Part shown: in pieces, positions 51,772-58,720 of the stretch | How positions within the stretch are numbered: the stretch's first letter is position 1 | Layout: each line of letters begins with the position of its first letter | NCBI RefSeq assembly: GCF_023715145.1 | Contig: NZ_JAMBNP010000021.1 | Location: 1-62,016 of the forward strand | Source of the DNA: Paenibacillus glycanilyticus | GTDB taxonomy: Bacteria; Bacillota; Bacilli; Paenibacillales; Paenibacillaceae | DNA: 62,016 bases | Direction of reading: 5' to 3' | Notes under the pieces: generated by a model | Told to the model about the DNA's origin: nothing | What the model saw: only the letters and a program-made list of their open reading frames with translations | The model's database searches: none | Position numbers and translations under genes: made by a program

Positions 51772-52653
51772 TTATAGGTTTATGATGTTGTTGTACGTTT
51801 CCGGCCTGCGATCCCGATAAAACTGCCAAATATTCCGCACCTCGCGAATCAGCTCTTTGTCCATCACGCCAATGACGACCTCATCTCGATCCCGGCTGCC
51901 GATCGCCACAATGGAGCCTCGCGGATCCACCAAATACGACTGCCCGTAGAATTCTCCCATATTCCAAGGCGCCTCAACCCCAACCCGATTAATGGCAGCT
52001 ACATAATACCCGTTAGCCACCGCATGGGCGGGCTGCTCCAGCTTCCACAAATATTCCGAAGTGCCCGCCACCGTCGCCGACGGATTAAACACAATCTCCG
52101 CCCCGTTCAGCCCAAGCGCACGCGCCCCTTCCGGGAAGTGCCGGTCATAGCAGATGTACACGCCAACCTTGGCAAAGGCCGTATCGAATACCGGATAACC
52201 CAGGTTACCCGGTTTAAAATAATACTTTTCCCAGAAGCCGCAGCCACCGTCGCCAGCCGCCACATGCGGGATATGATGCTTGCGGTATTTGCCGAGATAG
52301 GTGCCGTCCGCGTCAATGACCGCCGCCGTGTTATAGTAATTAGCTATGCCGTCCCGCTCATAAACAGGGAGAATAAGGACAACTCCCAGCTCGCGGGCAA
52401 GCTCCTGGAACAATCGCGTTGTAGGACCGTTCGGCACTTCTTCCGAAGCGTCATACCATTTGGTTACTTGCTCGGCACAGAAATACGGTCCGTAGAAAAC
52501 CTCCTGCAACGAGATGATCTGCGCGCCTTTGACCGCTGCCTCCCGGACGAGCCGGACATGCTTCTCTATAGCTGCCTTTTTGTGAACCTCTACCGGTTCA
52601 TCCCCATGCACATCGTTGGATGCCTGGATTAATCCGATCGTAACTTTACTCAT
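51772..52653 (-). CDS. Nitrilase-superfamily beta-ureidopropionase
   Basis: This 293-residue carbon-nitrogen hydrolase has the Glu-Lys-Cys triad: Glu in SLQEVFYGPYFC, Lys in GKYRKHHIPH and Cys in GVYICYDRHFPEG. The closest functional fit is beta-ureidopropionase, which removes the carbamoyl group of N-carbamoyl-beta-alanine. ATG 52653 follows GGGAGGAG, and the coding region overlaps the end of the M20 hydrolase gene by 8 bases. It is 29 bases before preT. With dihydropyrimidinase it would complete reductive uracil breakdown to beta-alanine, ammonia and CO2. A second enzyme able to do this step is encoded just upstream. Confidence 0.88.
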   Translation of the reverse strand: MSKVTIGLIQASNDVHGDEPVEVHKKAAIEKHVRLVREAAVKGAQIISLQEVFYGPYFCAEQVTKWYDASEEVPNGPTTRLFQELARELGVVLILPVYERDGIANYYNTAAVIDADGTYLGKYRKHHIPHVAAGDGGCGFWEKYYFKPGNLGYPVFDTAFAKVGVYICYDRHFPEGARALGLNGAEIVFNPSATVAGTSEYLWKLEQPAHAVANGYYVAAINRVGVEAPWNMGEFYGQSYLVDPRGSIVAIGSRDRDEVVIGVMDKELIREVRNIWQFYRDRRPETYNNIINL

Positions 52654-53929
52654 CGCTTCTCCTCCCAATTTCTTTGGTTCCGCTTGCGATCCGTTGTGCC
52701 GCCCGATACAGCAGCTCGGCACCTGCCGCAATATCCTCAGGAGACGAATACTCCTTGGGATTATGGCTGATTCCCTCCTTGCACCGGACAAAAATCATGC
52801 TGTAATCACATACGTAAGACATGGTCAGCGAATCGTGGAAAGGCCCGCTCATGAGCTCAGGCAGCTGCATATCCATCCCGGACGCTTCCTTCCGCAAAAT
52901 ATCCTTCAGCCATTCCGCGCAATAACGAGGCTCGCTGTTCGTATCCTCCCGGATCAAATATTGCAGGTCATGCTCATCGCAAATGTCTTGAATCGTCTCG
53001 AGCAGCTGCTGCTCCCGTTCATTCCTCCGGGAAAGAACGATATCCCTCAGGTCAACCGTAAACGTCACCTTCTCCGGAATGATATTGCGGGAATCCGGAA
53101 ATACGGTGAGCGATCCTACCGTCCCTACCGTTGAGGCTCCTTCTTCCAGCCTGGCAAGATCATTCAGCGCTACGATAACCTTGGCTGCCCCCACCAGCGC
53201 GTCCCGTCTCATCGGCATGGGCACCGAGCCCGCATGTCCGGCAAAGCCATTGAGTTCTACCGTCCACCAAAGCGGACCCGATATGCCGGTCACAATGCCA
53301 ATAGGCGAATCCAGCGATTCCAGCACCGGCCCTTGCTCAATATGAAGCTCCAGGAAAGCGCCAATCCGTCCCGCTTCAAACGTATATCCTTCAAACTCAG
53401 CCGGGTCGCAGCCAAATTCAAGCAAGGCTTCCCGGCGAGTTACGCCATTCTTGTCCTTCCGGTTAAGCTCTCCTTCCTCGAGCTTGCCCGTCATGCCGCG
53501 AACGCCAAATAATCCTTTGTTGAACCGGCAGCCCTCTTCATCGCAGAAGGCGACGACTTCCATGTCCATCTCCGGGACAAAGCCCTTTTCCGCCATCGTC
53601 TGCACGACTTCGATCGCCCCAAGGACGCCAATGGCGCCGTCATAGCGGCCGCCATAAGGCTGCGAATCGACATGGGAGCCGAGCATAAGCACCGGAAGCT
53701 CCGGGTCCTTGCCTTTGAACACGCCAATCAAGTTGCCAAAAGGATCCATTCTCGTCCGCATTCCCGCTTCTTCCATCCAGCTCTTGACCTGCTCCACGCC
53801 TGCCCGGTCTTCCTTCGACAAGGCGAGCCTGCATACGCCGGTCTCCCCAATCCTTCCGATCTGCGCCAGTTCCTCAATTCGACGGTTTAACCGTTCTGCA
53901 TTAATCGTTGCGTAAAGCTCCACACTCAT
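52646..53929 (-). CDS. M20-family amidohydrolase (N-carbamoyl amino acid / allantoate type)
   Basis: This 427-residue zinc hydrolase of the hydantoinase/carbamoylase group has all metal ligands visible: His and Asp in GSHVDSQPYGGRYDG, Glu in CDEEGCRFN, His in LELHIEQGPVLE and a C-terminal His in ISHNPKEY. Members hydrolyse N-carbamoyl-amino acids, allantoate or N-carbamoyl-beta-alanine. Context favours the last. ATG 53929 follows GGGAGGG. It is the first gene of the catabolic operon and overlaps the nitrilase gene by 8 bases. The overlap with a nitrilase of similar predicted activity suggests different substrates or a two-step use. Confidence 0.86.
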   Translation of the reverse strand: MSVELYATINAERLNRRIEELAQIGRIGETGVCRLALSKEDRAGVEQVKSWMEEAGMRTRMDPFGNLIGVFKGKDPELPVLMLGSHVDSQPYGGRYDGAIGVLGAIEVVQTMAEKGFVPEMDMEVVAFCDEEGCRFNKGLFGVRGMTGKLEEGELNRKDKNGVTRREALLEFGCDPAEFEGYTFEAGRIGAFLELHIEQGPVLESLDSPIGIVTGISGPLWWTVELNGFAGHAGSVPMPMRRDALVGAAKVIVALNDLARLEEGASTVGTVGSLTVFPDSRNIIPEKVTFTVDLRDIVLSRRNEREQQLLETIQDICDEHDLQYLIREDTNSEPRYCAEWLKDILRKEASGMDMQLPELMSGPFHDSLTMSYVCDYSMIFVRCKEGISHNPKEYSSPEDIAAGAELLYRAAQRIASGTKEIGRRSDE

Positions 53930-54343
53930 ATCCCGTTCCCTCCCGTCCAGACTCCGATGACATATAAGTATGTACAAGATTTGAATTTATACGGCTAGTC
54001 AGATAGCTGCCCCCAAGCGAGGGCAGCTTCCCGAGTTAGATCGATCCTCACCTCATGCCTTATGATTATGCGAGTCATGCGCTAACACAGTATTATTGAC
54101 AAGGAGTTAAGGTCCTTCAGGGACCTTAACTCTCCAGATTCCGCTTACTATAGGCAGTTAAGGTCCCTCGGGGACCTTAAGCTTCTCCAACTAGCCCACT
54201 TCCGGCTCAAAATCATCCCTTCATCTGGACTTAAGGTTCCTCAGGGACCTTAAGTCTCCAAATTCCGACTACTGCAGGCTGTTTAAGGTCCCTCAGGGAC
54301 CTTAAACTTCTCCAGCAGCCGATACATATAGGCTGAACCTAAA
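53930..54343. other. Gap between importer and catabolic genes
   Basis: These 414 bases contain a tandem array of four palindromes (54104-54307). Between the array and the M20 gene lies about 170 bases with a possible weak promoter, TTGTAC and TATATG on the minus strand near 53975. No gene is visible. Confidence 0.6.
54104..54307. repeat. Four tandem TTAAGGTCC/GGACCTTAA palindromes
   Basis: The stems are GAGTTAAGGTCC/GGACCTTAACTC (54104-54132), TTAAGGTCCC/GGGACCTTAA (54158-54180), GACTTAAGGTTCC/GGGACCTTAAGTC (54228-54256) and GTTTAAGGTCCC/GGGACCTTAAAC (54281-54307). The outer bases change together (GAG/CTC, GAC/GTC, GTT/AAC) so pairing is kept. Linkers share CTCCA, ATTCCG and ACT..AGGC segments. 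The array separates the substrate-binding protein gene from the catabolic operon and may stabilise or attenuate the message. Confidence 0.9.
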
Positions 54344-55399
54344 CTAGCTCTTTTCCGCATCCGCCAGAATGGTCTTGTCGATCGCCTTGCCAAGATCCGG
54401 CGCCGCCTTGATTAATCCGTACTTGAGGGAGATATCGACCGTCCGCTGGACCGCATCATCTACAAACGAGCCGACCTGCGCATCCGTAAACCCTTCCGGC
54501 TTCACCAGCTTCGCCATCTCCATCAGCATCGTGGACTGATGCTCCTTCGTGGTGCTTCCCTCCGTTACGGCCTTCATCACGATATCCACGGATTCATCCT
54601 GGTTGGCAATCGCATAATTCCAGCCCTTCATTGTCGCGCGGATGGCTTTCACCGCGGTATCGCGGTTATTTTTCAGCCAATCCTCCTTCACTACGAGCGT
54701 ATCCTCAAGCATCCCTACACCGGCATCTTCAAAATCATAGACGAACAGATCCTCCGGCTTCACGCCGCTCTCCAGCACGACATGATATTCGTTATAGATC
54801 GTGGAGATCGCCACATCCAGCTGCTTGTTGAAAAACTGATCCATCGTAAACCCCTGCTTCACCAGCTCTACATCCTTCTGCGGATCAAGTCCGTTCCTCT
54901 CCATAAAAGCGAGCACCTGGAACTGCTGGCTTCCCGTCCACATGCCAACCTTCTTCCCCTTCATCTTCTCAGGAGAGTCTATGCCGGAAGACTTATCTGC
55001 TACGAATCGGTAAGAGCTCTTCTGCAAGATTTGGGCGACCGATACAAGCGGCAGACCGTTGTCCCGGTTCACCAATAGGCTGTCAAAGCTGGTTACGCCG
55101 ATATCCGCCGCGCCGTTCACCACCTGCTGCTCGATAACGACATCAGGTCCGCCCGGCACAATCTCGACATCCAGCCCCTCCTGATCGTAGAAGCCCTTTT
55201 CCTTGGCAACAAAAATACCGGCGAACTGGGCCTGCGGCACCCATTTCAGCTGGATCTTCACCTTCTGCAGCGGCTCGCTTGCCTTGCCTTCGTTTCCAGG
55301 CTCGGACGAGCTGTCATTGCCGCAGGCTGCGACTATGATCAGCGCCATCGCCATGGTCATCGTTGTTACAGCTTTCAGGACCCGGTTTCTCTTTCTCAT
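54344..55399 (-). CDS. ABC transporter substrate-binding lipoprotein (NMT1/THI5-like)
   Basis: This 351-residue lipoprotein has a signal peptide ending in the lipobox VAAC (Cys about 26) and an NMT1/THI5-type binding fold: QLKWVPQAQFAGIFVAKEKGFYDQEGLDV, then DIGVTSFDSLLV. Relatives bind hydroxymethylpyrimidine or similar pyrimidines. ATG 55399 follows GGGAGTGG by 9 bases. Last gene of the importer operon, 65 bases behind the second permease. Its position next to the pyrimidine-degradation genes makes a pyrimidine base or close analogue the likely ligand. Confidence 0.86.
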   Translation of the reverse strand: MRKRNRVLKAVTTMTMAMALIIVAACGNDSSSEPGNEGKASEPLQKVKIQLKWVPQAQFAGIFVAKEKGFYDQEGLDVEIVPGGPDVVIEQQVVNGAADIGVTSFDSLLVNRDNGLPLVSVAQILQKSSYRFVADKSSGIDSPEKMKGKKVGMWTGSQQFQVLAFMERNGLDPQKDVELVKQGFTMDQFFNKQLDVAISTIYNEYHVVLESGVKPEDLFVYDFEDAGVGMLEDTLVVKEDWLKNNRDTAVKAIRATMKGWNYAIANQDESVDIVMKAVTEGSTTKEHQSTMLMEMAKLVKPEGFTDAQVGSFVDDAVQRTVDISLKYGLIKAAPDLGKAIDKTILADAEKS

Positions 55400-55464
55400 C
55401 TCTACCATCCACTCCCTATCGCCATCTATTTGTAAGAGGCTGACATCCCCTGATGCGTGAGAAG

Positions 55465-56361
55465 CTACTGTCTTTTGCGCTGCGCAACATGCCACGGAAC
55501 GGCGAGTCTCTCGATCAGCTGAATGCAATAGTAGAGAACGATGCCAAGCACGGCCGCGATAACAATGCAGGACCACGCGATTGGCATATTGCCCAGCTTG
55601 ATCTGATCCGATAACAGAAAGCCAAGACCCCTAGATGAGATAAAAAACTCGCCCACGATCGCCCCGATAATTCCGGTAGCCATGTTGATTTTGAGCGCGG
55701 TAAATATCGTCGGCAGCGCAAGCCTGAATCGAAGCTTCAGAAAAATCGTAAATCTGCCGGCCGCGTAAGCATGCATAAGCTCCAGATAAGCGGGCTCGAC
55801 GGAACGGAGTCCCTTGTAGGCGCTGACCGCCATCGTTGCCATCGTCATAATCGAGACAATGGCTATCTTGGAGGCGACGCCGTCGCCAAACCAGTTGTTC
55901 ATCACCGGTGCAAGCGCGACAATCGGAACGGCGTTTAAGGCGGCAAGCAAGGTAATGGCGCCTTTACCGGCTTGAGGTCCGAAGGATGCTGCAACGGCTG
56001 CGAATAGACCAATCGCCGAGCCGATCAGGCAGCCTCCGATCATCTCCGCTCCGGTATATAGCGAGTAGCTCCATAACAGATCGCTATTTGCTTGAATAGC
56101 CTTCGCTATCGAAGAGGGAATGGGCAGCTGATAGAGCTCCAGGCGAAACAGCGTGTGGAACCCTTTTAACTGCCAGATCATCAGAAACACCAGGCCAAAT
56201 CCGATGGGAAGCCAAAACGGGCTTCGGGATTCTTTTCTGGCAGAAGAACCCTTCGTATGGTGAACCCTAGCGTTCAGCCCTGAAGCAGGATCATCCGCTA
56301 TTCTTGGCAGAGGGGCAGAGACAGGGGACTGCTCCGTATTGACGGCTGTTACCTCCTTCAT
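55465..56361 (-). CDS. ABC transporter permease
   Basis: This 298-residue permease of the BPD_transp_1 (NitT/TauT-like) family has an extended, charged N-terminus (about 1-55) and then six membrane segments. The cytoplasmic coupling EAA-like loop is near SVEPAYLELMHAYAAGR. ATG 56361 follows AAGGAGGGG and overlaps the end of the other permease by 4 bases. The pair of different permeases suggests a heterodimeric channel serving the NMT1-like binding protein. Confidence 0.86.
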   Translation of the reverse strand: MKEVTAVNTEQSPVSAPLPRIADDPASGLNARVHHTKGSSARKESRSPFWLPIGFGLVFLMIWQLKGFHTLFRLELYQLPIPSSIAKAIQANSDLLWSYSLYTGAEMIGGCLIGSAIGLFAAVAASFGPQAGKGAITLLAALNAVPIVALAPVMNNWFGDGVASKIAIVSIMTMATMAVSAYKGLRSVEPAYLELMHAYAAGRFTIFLKLRFRLALPTIFTALKINMATGIIGAIVGEFFISSRGLGFLLSDQIKLGNMPIAWSCIVIAAVLGIVLYYCIQLIERLAVPWHVAQRKRQ

Positions 56362-57170
56362 CTCTCCCCTCCTCCTTGCTGTCGGAATTCCGGCTGCCAT
56401 GGGGTCAGTAGCCGTTCAGCCAGCGTGACAAGAAGGAACCAGATTAGTCCGATGACCACGCTGATCAAGATCGTTGACCAGAACATATACACCTGCGAGC
56501 TGCCATAATAAAGTGAGCTGAGCATAAGGACGCCAATACCGTTAGGTGCGCCCATCAGCTCGACAATGATGGAAGCCGTAATGGCGAGTGGAGCGGATAG
56601 CTTCAGTCCGGCAAAAAGCCCCGGCAGCGATGCCTTCAGCCGCAGCTTGGCGTACGTCGTCCATACGGACGCGGCATACGAGCGCATAAGCTCCTCTTGC
56701 TCCGGTCTGATGCTCTGAAGCCCGCGAAGCATATGAATGGCTACCGGAAAGAACGTCACATATCCCGCCATTAATACCCTCGACAGCGCGGGATCATGGA
56801 TAATGCCATACAGAATTGGAGCAAGCCCGATAATCGGAACCATTTGCGAAGCGATCATATAAGGAGATAACGTCAGCTCAACGGCCCTAGACAAGCTCAT
56901 CACGATCGCAAGAATCACGCCTACCGCGGTGCCAATCAGGAATCCGGTTATCGAATTGCCGAACGTGATCGCTCCTTGCTCGGCAAGTGTAGGCCAGTGT
57001 TGGATTAAAGCTTCAATGACCAGATGCAGATAAGGAAGCTTGGAGGCCGGGGCCAGCACATGGGCAATATCGGTTATGTACCAGGCGGCCGCTTCCCACA
57101 GGATCAGAGCTCCAAGCACCCATAGCACGATAATCCCGCTTTGGCCGCCTTTTCTGAGCCATCCGCTCAT
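56358..57170 (-). CDS. ABC transporter permease
   Basis: This 270-residue permease has six predicted membrane segments and an EAA-like loop (SIRPEQEELMRSYAA). It belongs to the same family as the downstream permease and forms the other half of the channel. ATG 57170 is 6 bases from AGAGGTGA. A tandem hairpin array fills the 94 bases between it and the ATPase gene, and its last hairpin ends 4 bases before the ribosome binding site. Translation of this permease may therefore be tuned separately from the ATPase. Confidence 0.86.
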   Translation of the reverse strand: MSGWLRKGGQSGIIVLWVLGALILWEAAAWYITDIAHVLAPASKLPYLHLVIEALIQHWPTLAEQGAITFGNSITGFLIGTAVGVILAIVMSLSRAVELTLSPYMIASQMVPIIGLAPILYGIIHDPALSRVLMAGYVTFFPVAIHMLRGLQSIRPEQEELMRSYAASVWTTYAKLRLKASLPGLFAGLKLSAPLAITASIIVELMGAPNGIGVLMLSSLYYGSSQVYMFWSTILISVVIGLIWFLLVTLAERLLTPWQPEFRQQGGGER

Positions 57171-57187
57171 GAGAATCACCTCTTCAA

Positions 57188-57280
57188 AAGAATTGCGAAT
57201 GCAATTCTTGCTTCGTAAGCATTTGCTTAAAAGAATTGCGAATGCTCGCATCGTAAGCATTCTCTTAAGAACTGCGAATT
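57188..57280 (-). repeat. Tandem leader hairpins with constant linker, importer copy
   Basis: A perfect hairpin AAGAATTGC-GAAT-GCAATTCTT (57188-57209) lies before the permease ribosome binding site on the minus strand. The constant linker CTTCGTAAGCATT is at 57211-57223. A second AAGAATTGC (57231-57239) with linker TCGTAAGCATT (57251-57261) and a third partial unit follow, running into the 3' codons of the ATPase gene. The same 13-base linker occurs in the leader array at 61.8-62.0 kb. Confidence 0.88.
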
Positions 57281-58056
57281 AAAAAGCAACTCCTCACCTG
57301 AGCCGTCATCTCATGGAAACGGGTGGAATTGCGAATCTGCTCGTAGCTTCCCTCCTCCCGTTCCATGTCCAGAATGGAGTGGACGCGCCCCGGATGCGCC
57401 GACATCACGATAACCCGATCCGACAGGAAGACCGCCTCCGGAATGCTGTGAGTCACAAATACGATCGTCTTTTTTGTCTGCCTCTGGATATCGAGCAGGT
57501 CAAGCTGAAGCTTCTCCTTCGTGAATTCATCCAAGGCAGAGAAGGGTTCATCCATCAGCAGGATAGGCGGATCAAGCGATAAGGCTCTTGCAATGGCCAC
57601 TCTCTGCTGCATGCCGCCGCTTAGCTGCCAAGGATAATGATGCTTAAACTTCGTTAAGCCAACCATGTCGATAAGCCGTTCCGATATGGCTGAATATTCC
57701 GACTTTTTAAGGCCTAACACTTCCATTGGAAGCTCAATATTATCCTTCACCGTACGCCATTCGAACAAGGTTGGGCTTTGGAAGACAATTCCGAACTTCC
57801 TTTTCAGTCTTACCTCTCTAGGCACTTCCTCTCCGATGGTGATCTGACCGCTAGTTGGCTCAAGCAGATCCGCCATTAACCTTAACAGTGTCGACTTCCC
57901 GCAGCCCGACGGCCCGAGGAGGGATACGAATTCACTGCGATACACCTCAAAGCTGACATGCGAGAGTGCCGTAACCTCCCGCCCTTTGCGCCCAAATACC
58001 ATGGACACATCGTCTATTCGAATTTCCGTCTCCCTCTGTCTATCAAGTGACAACAA
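57265..58056 (-). CDS. ABC transporter ATPase
   Basis: This 263-residue NitT/TauT-type ATPase has Walker A GPSGCGKST (about 47-55), signature LSGGMQQR (about 149), Walker B ILLMDEPFSALDE and the switch His in VTHSIPEA. The best start is TTG 58056, since AGGAGGTG lies 7 bases before it. The ATG at 58077 would place the binding site inside the gene. Its last codons are formed from a partial leader repeat. First gene of the importer operon, preceded by a GlnR/TnrA-type box. Confidence 0.9.
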   Translation of the reverse strand: MLSLDRQRETEIRIDDVSMVFGRKGREVTALSHVSFEVYRSEFVSLLGPSGCGKSTLLRLMADLLEPTSGQITIGEEVPREVRLKRKFGIVFQSPTLFEWRTVKDNIELPMEVLGLKKSEYSAISERLIDMVGLTKFKHHYPWQLSGGMQQRVAIARALSLDPPILLMDEPFSALDEFTKEKLQLDLLDIQRQTKKTIVFVTHSIPEAVFLSDRVIVMSAHPGRVHSILDMEREEGSYEQIRNSTRFHEMTAQVRSCFLIRSS

Positions 58057-58124
58057 TCCCCCACCTCCTGTTATCATGCTGAAAACTTACATAAGATACT
58101 TTTGCGCCCGCAATGTTGCTGTTA

Positions 58125-58141
58125 TGTAATATTATATAACA
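58125..58141. promoter_or_regulatory. GlnR/TnrA-type nitrogen-control box
   Basis: TGTAATATTATATAACA matches the consensus TGTNA-N7-TNACA exactly. It also lies within a 22-base near-palindrome (58120-58141). It is 69 bases upstream of the TTG start of the importer ATPase gene. Confidence 0.65.
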
Positions 58142-58156
58142 CGTAATTTGGATTAC

Positions 58157-58186
58157 ATTATACAAACTGTTTTATAAAATCACCAA
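58157..58186 (-). promoter_or_regulatory. Candidate promoter of the importer operon
   Basis: On the minus strand TTGGTG (58186-58181), 18 bases, then a consensus TATAAT (58162-58157). The nitrogen-control box would lie just downstream of its start. Another -10-like TATCTT (58099-58094) has the box about 45 bases upstream, where TnrA could activate. The sequence does not decide between the two. Confidence 0.45.
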
Positions 58187-58395
58187 AACATTAGACGATA
58201 TGTATAGAGGCAAGGCGGTAACGGTTGAATGATGTCAGACCTCTGTTACTATACTTGCGTGTTCGTTGTCGCACGATAAAGCAGGTGCTATTGGTCTGAG
58301 GAGTCGCTAAAGGCTGTATAGAGTATAGTTTGGATGGTCGCCTGATGGTTGGAAGAACAGCAAATCAGAGCGGTACGCGTCTCTCTTCTTCCCAC

Positions 58396-58588
58396 CTGCG
58401 TTGTACATTCTGCAGGATAACAGAGGAAATAGGCCCTTAGGCGATGGCTACGTTGCACAATCTACAGCATTTTTAGTCAAAATAGGCCAATAGGGCACTA
58501 ATTCTTCGAATATACTGCACAACGTACAATGTAGGACAAGCTACGGGGCTAGTGAGCCGCTTTATGCTGTATTGCGTACAGTGTAAAT
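58396..58588. repeat. TACGTTG intergenic repeat, locus C (diverged)
   Basis: Forward units are GCGTTGTACATTCTGCAGG near 58398 and CTACGTTGCACAATCTACAG near 58449. Reverse units are CTGCACAACGTACAATGTAG near 58515 and ATGCTGTATTGCGTACAGTG near 58564. Spacing and the forward-forward-reverse-reverse layout match loci A and B, but the middle of the unit differs. Confidence 0.6.
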
Positions 58589-58672
58589 GAGAGAAATAAT
58601 GACTGGCGCGGTATTCTTCGTGGGCGGGATCCCTTCGGCTCGCGGGGAACCCCGTTCAACACAAAACAAAAA

Positions 58673-58706
58673 AATAGAGGCCGTCCCAATGGGGACAACC
58701 TCTATT
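58673..58706 (-). terminator. Terminator of the beta-galactosidase gene
   Basis: AATAGAGG (58673-58680) pairs with CCTCTATT (58699-58706), and GTCCC/GGGAC pair inside. On the minus strand seven Ts follow, 14 bases behind the stop codon at 58721. Confidence 0.9.
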
Positions 58707-58720
58707 CAACCGATTCTATT

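Larger units (their letters stand above)
58057..58720. other. Gap with nitrogen-control box and repeat locus C
   Basis: The 664 bases hold the importer promoter region, a diverged third copy of the dispersed repeat (58396-58588) and the beta-galactosidase terminator. No gene-like frame with a ribosome binding site is seen. Confidence 0.6.
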
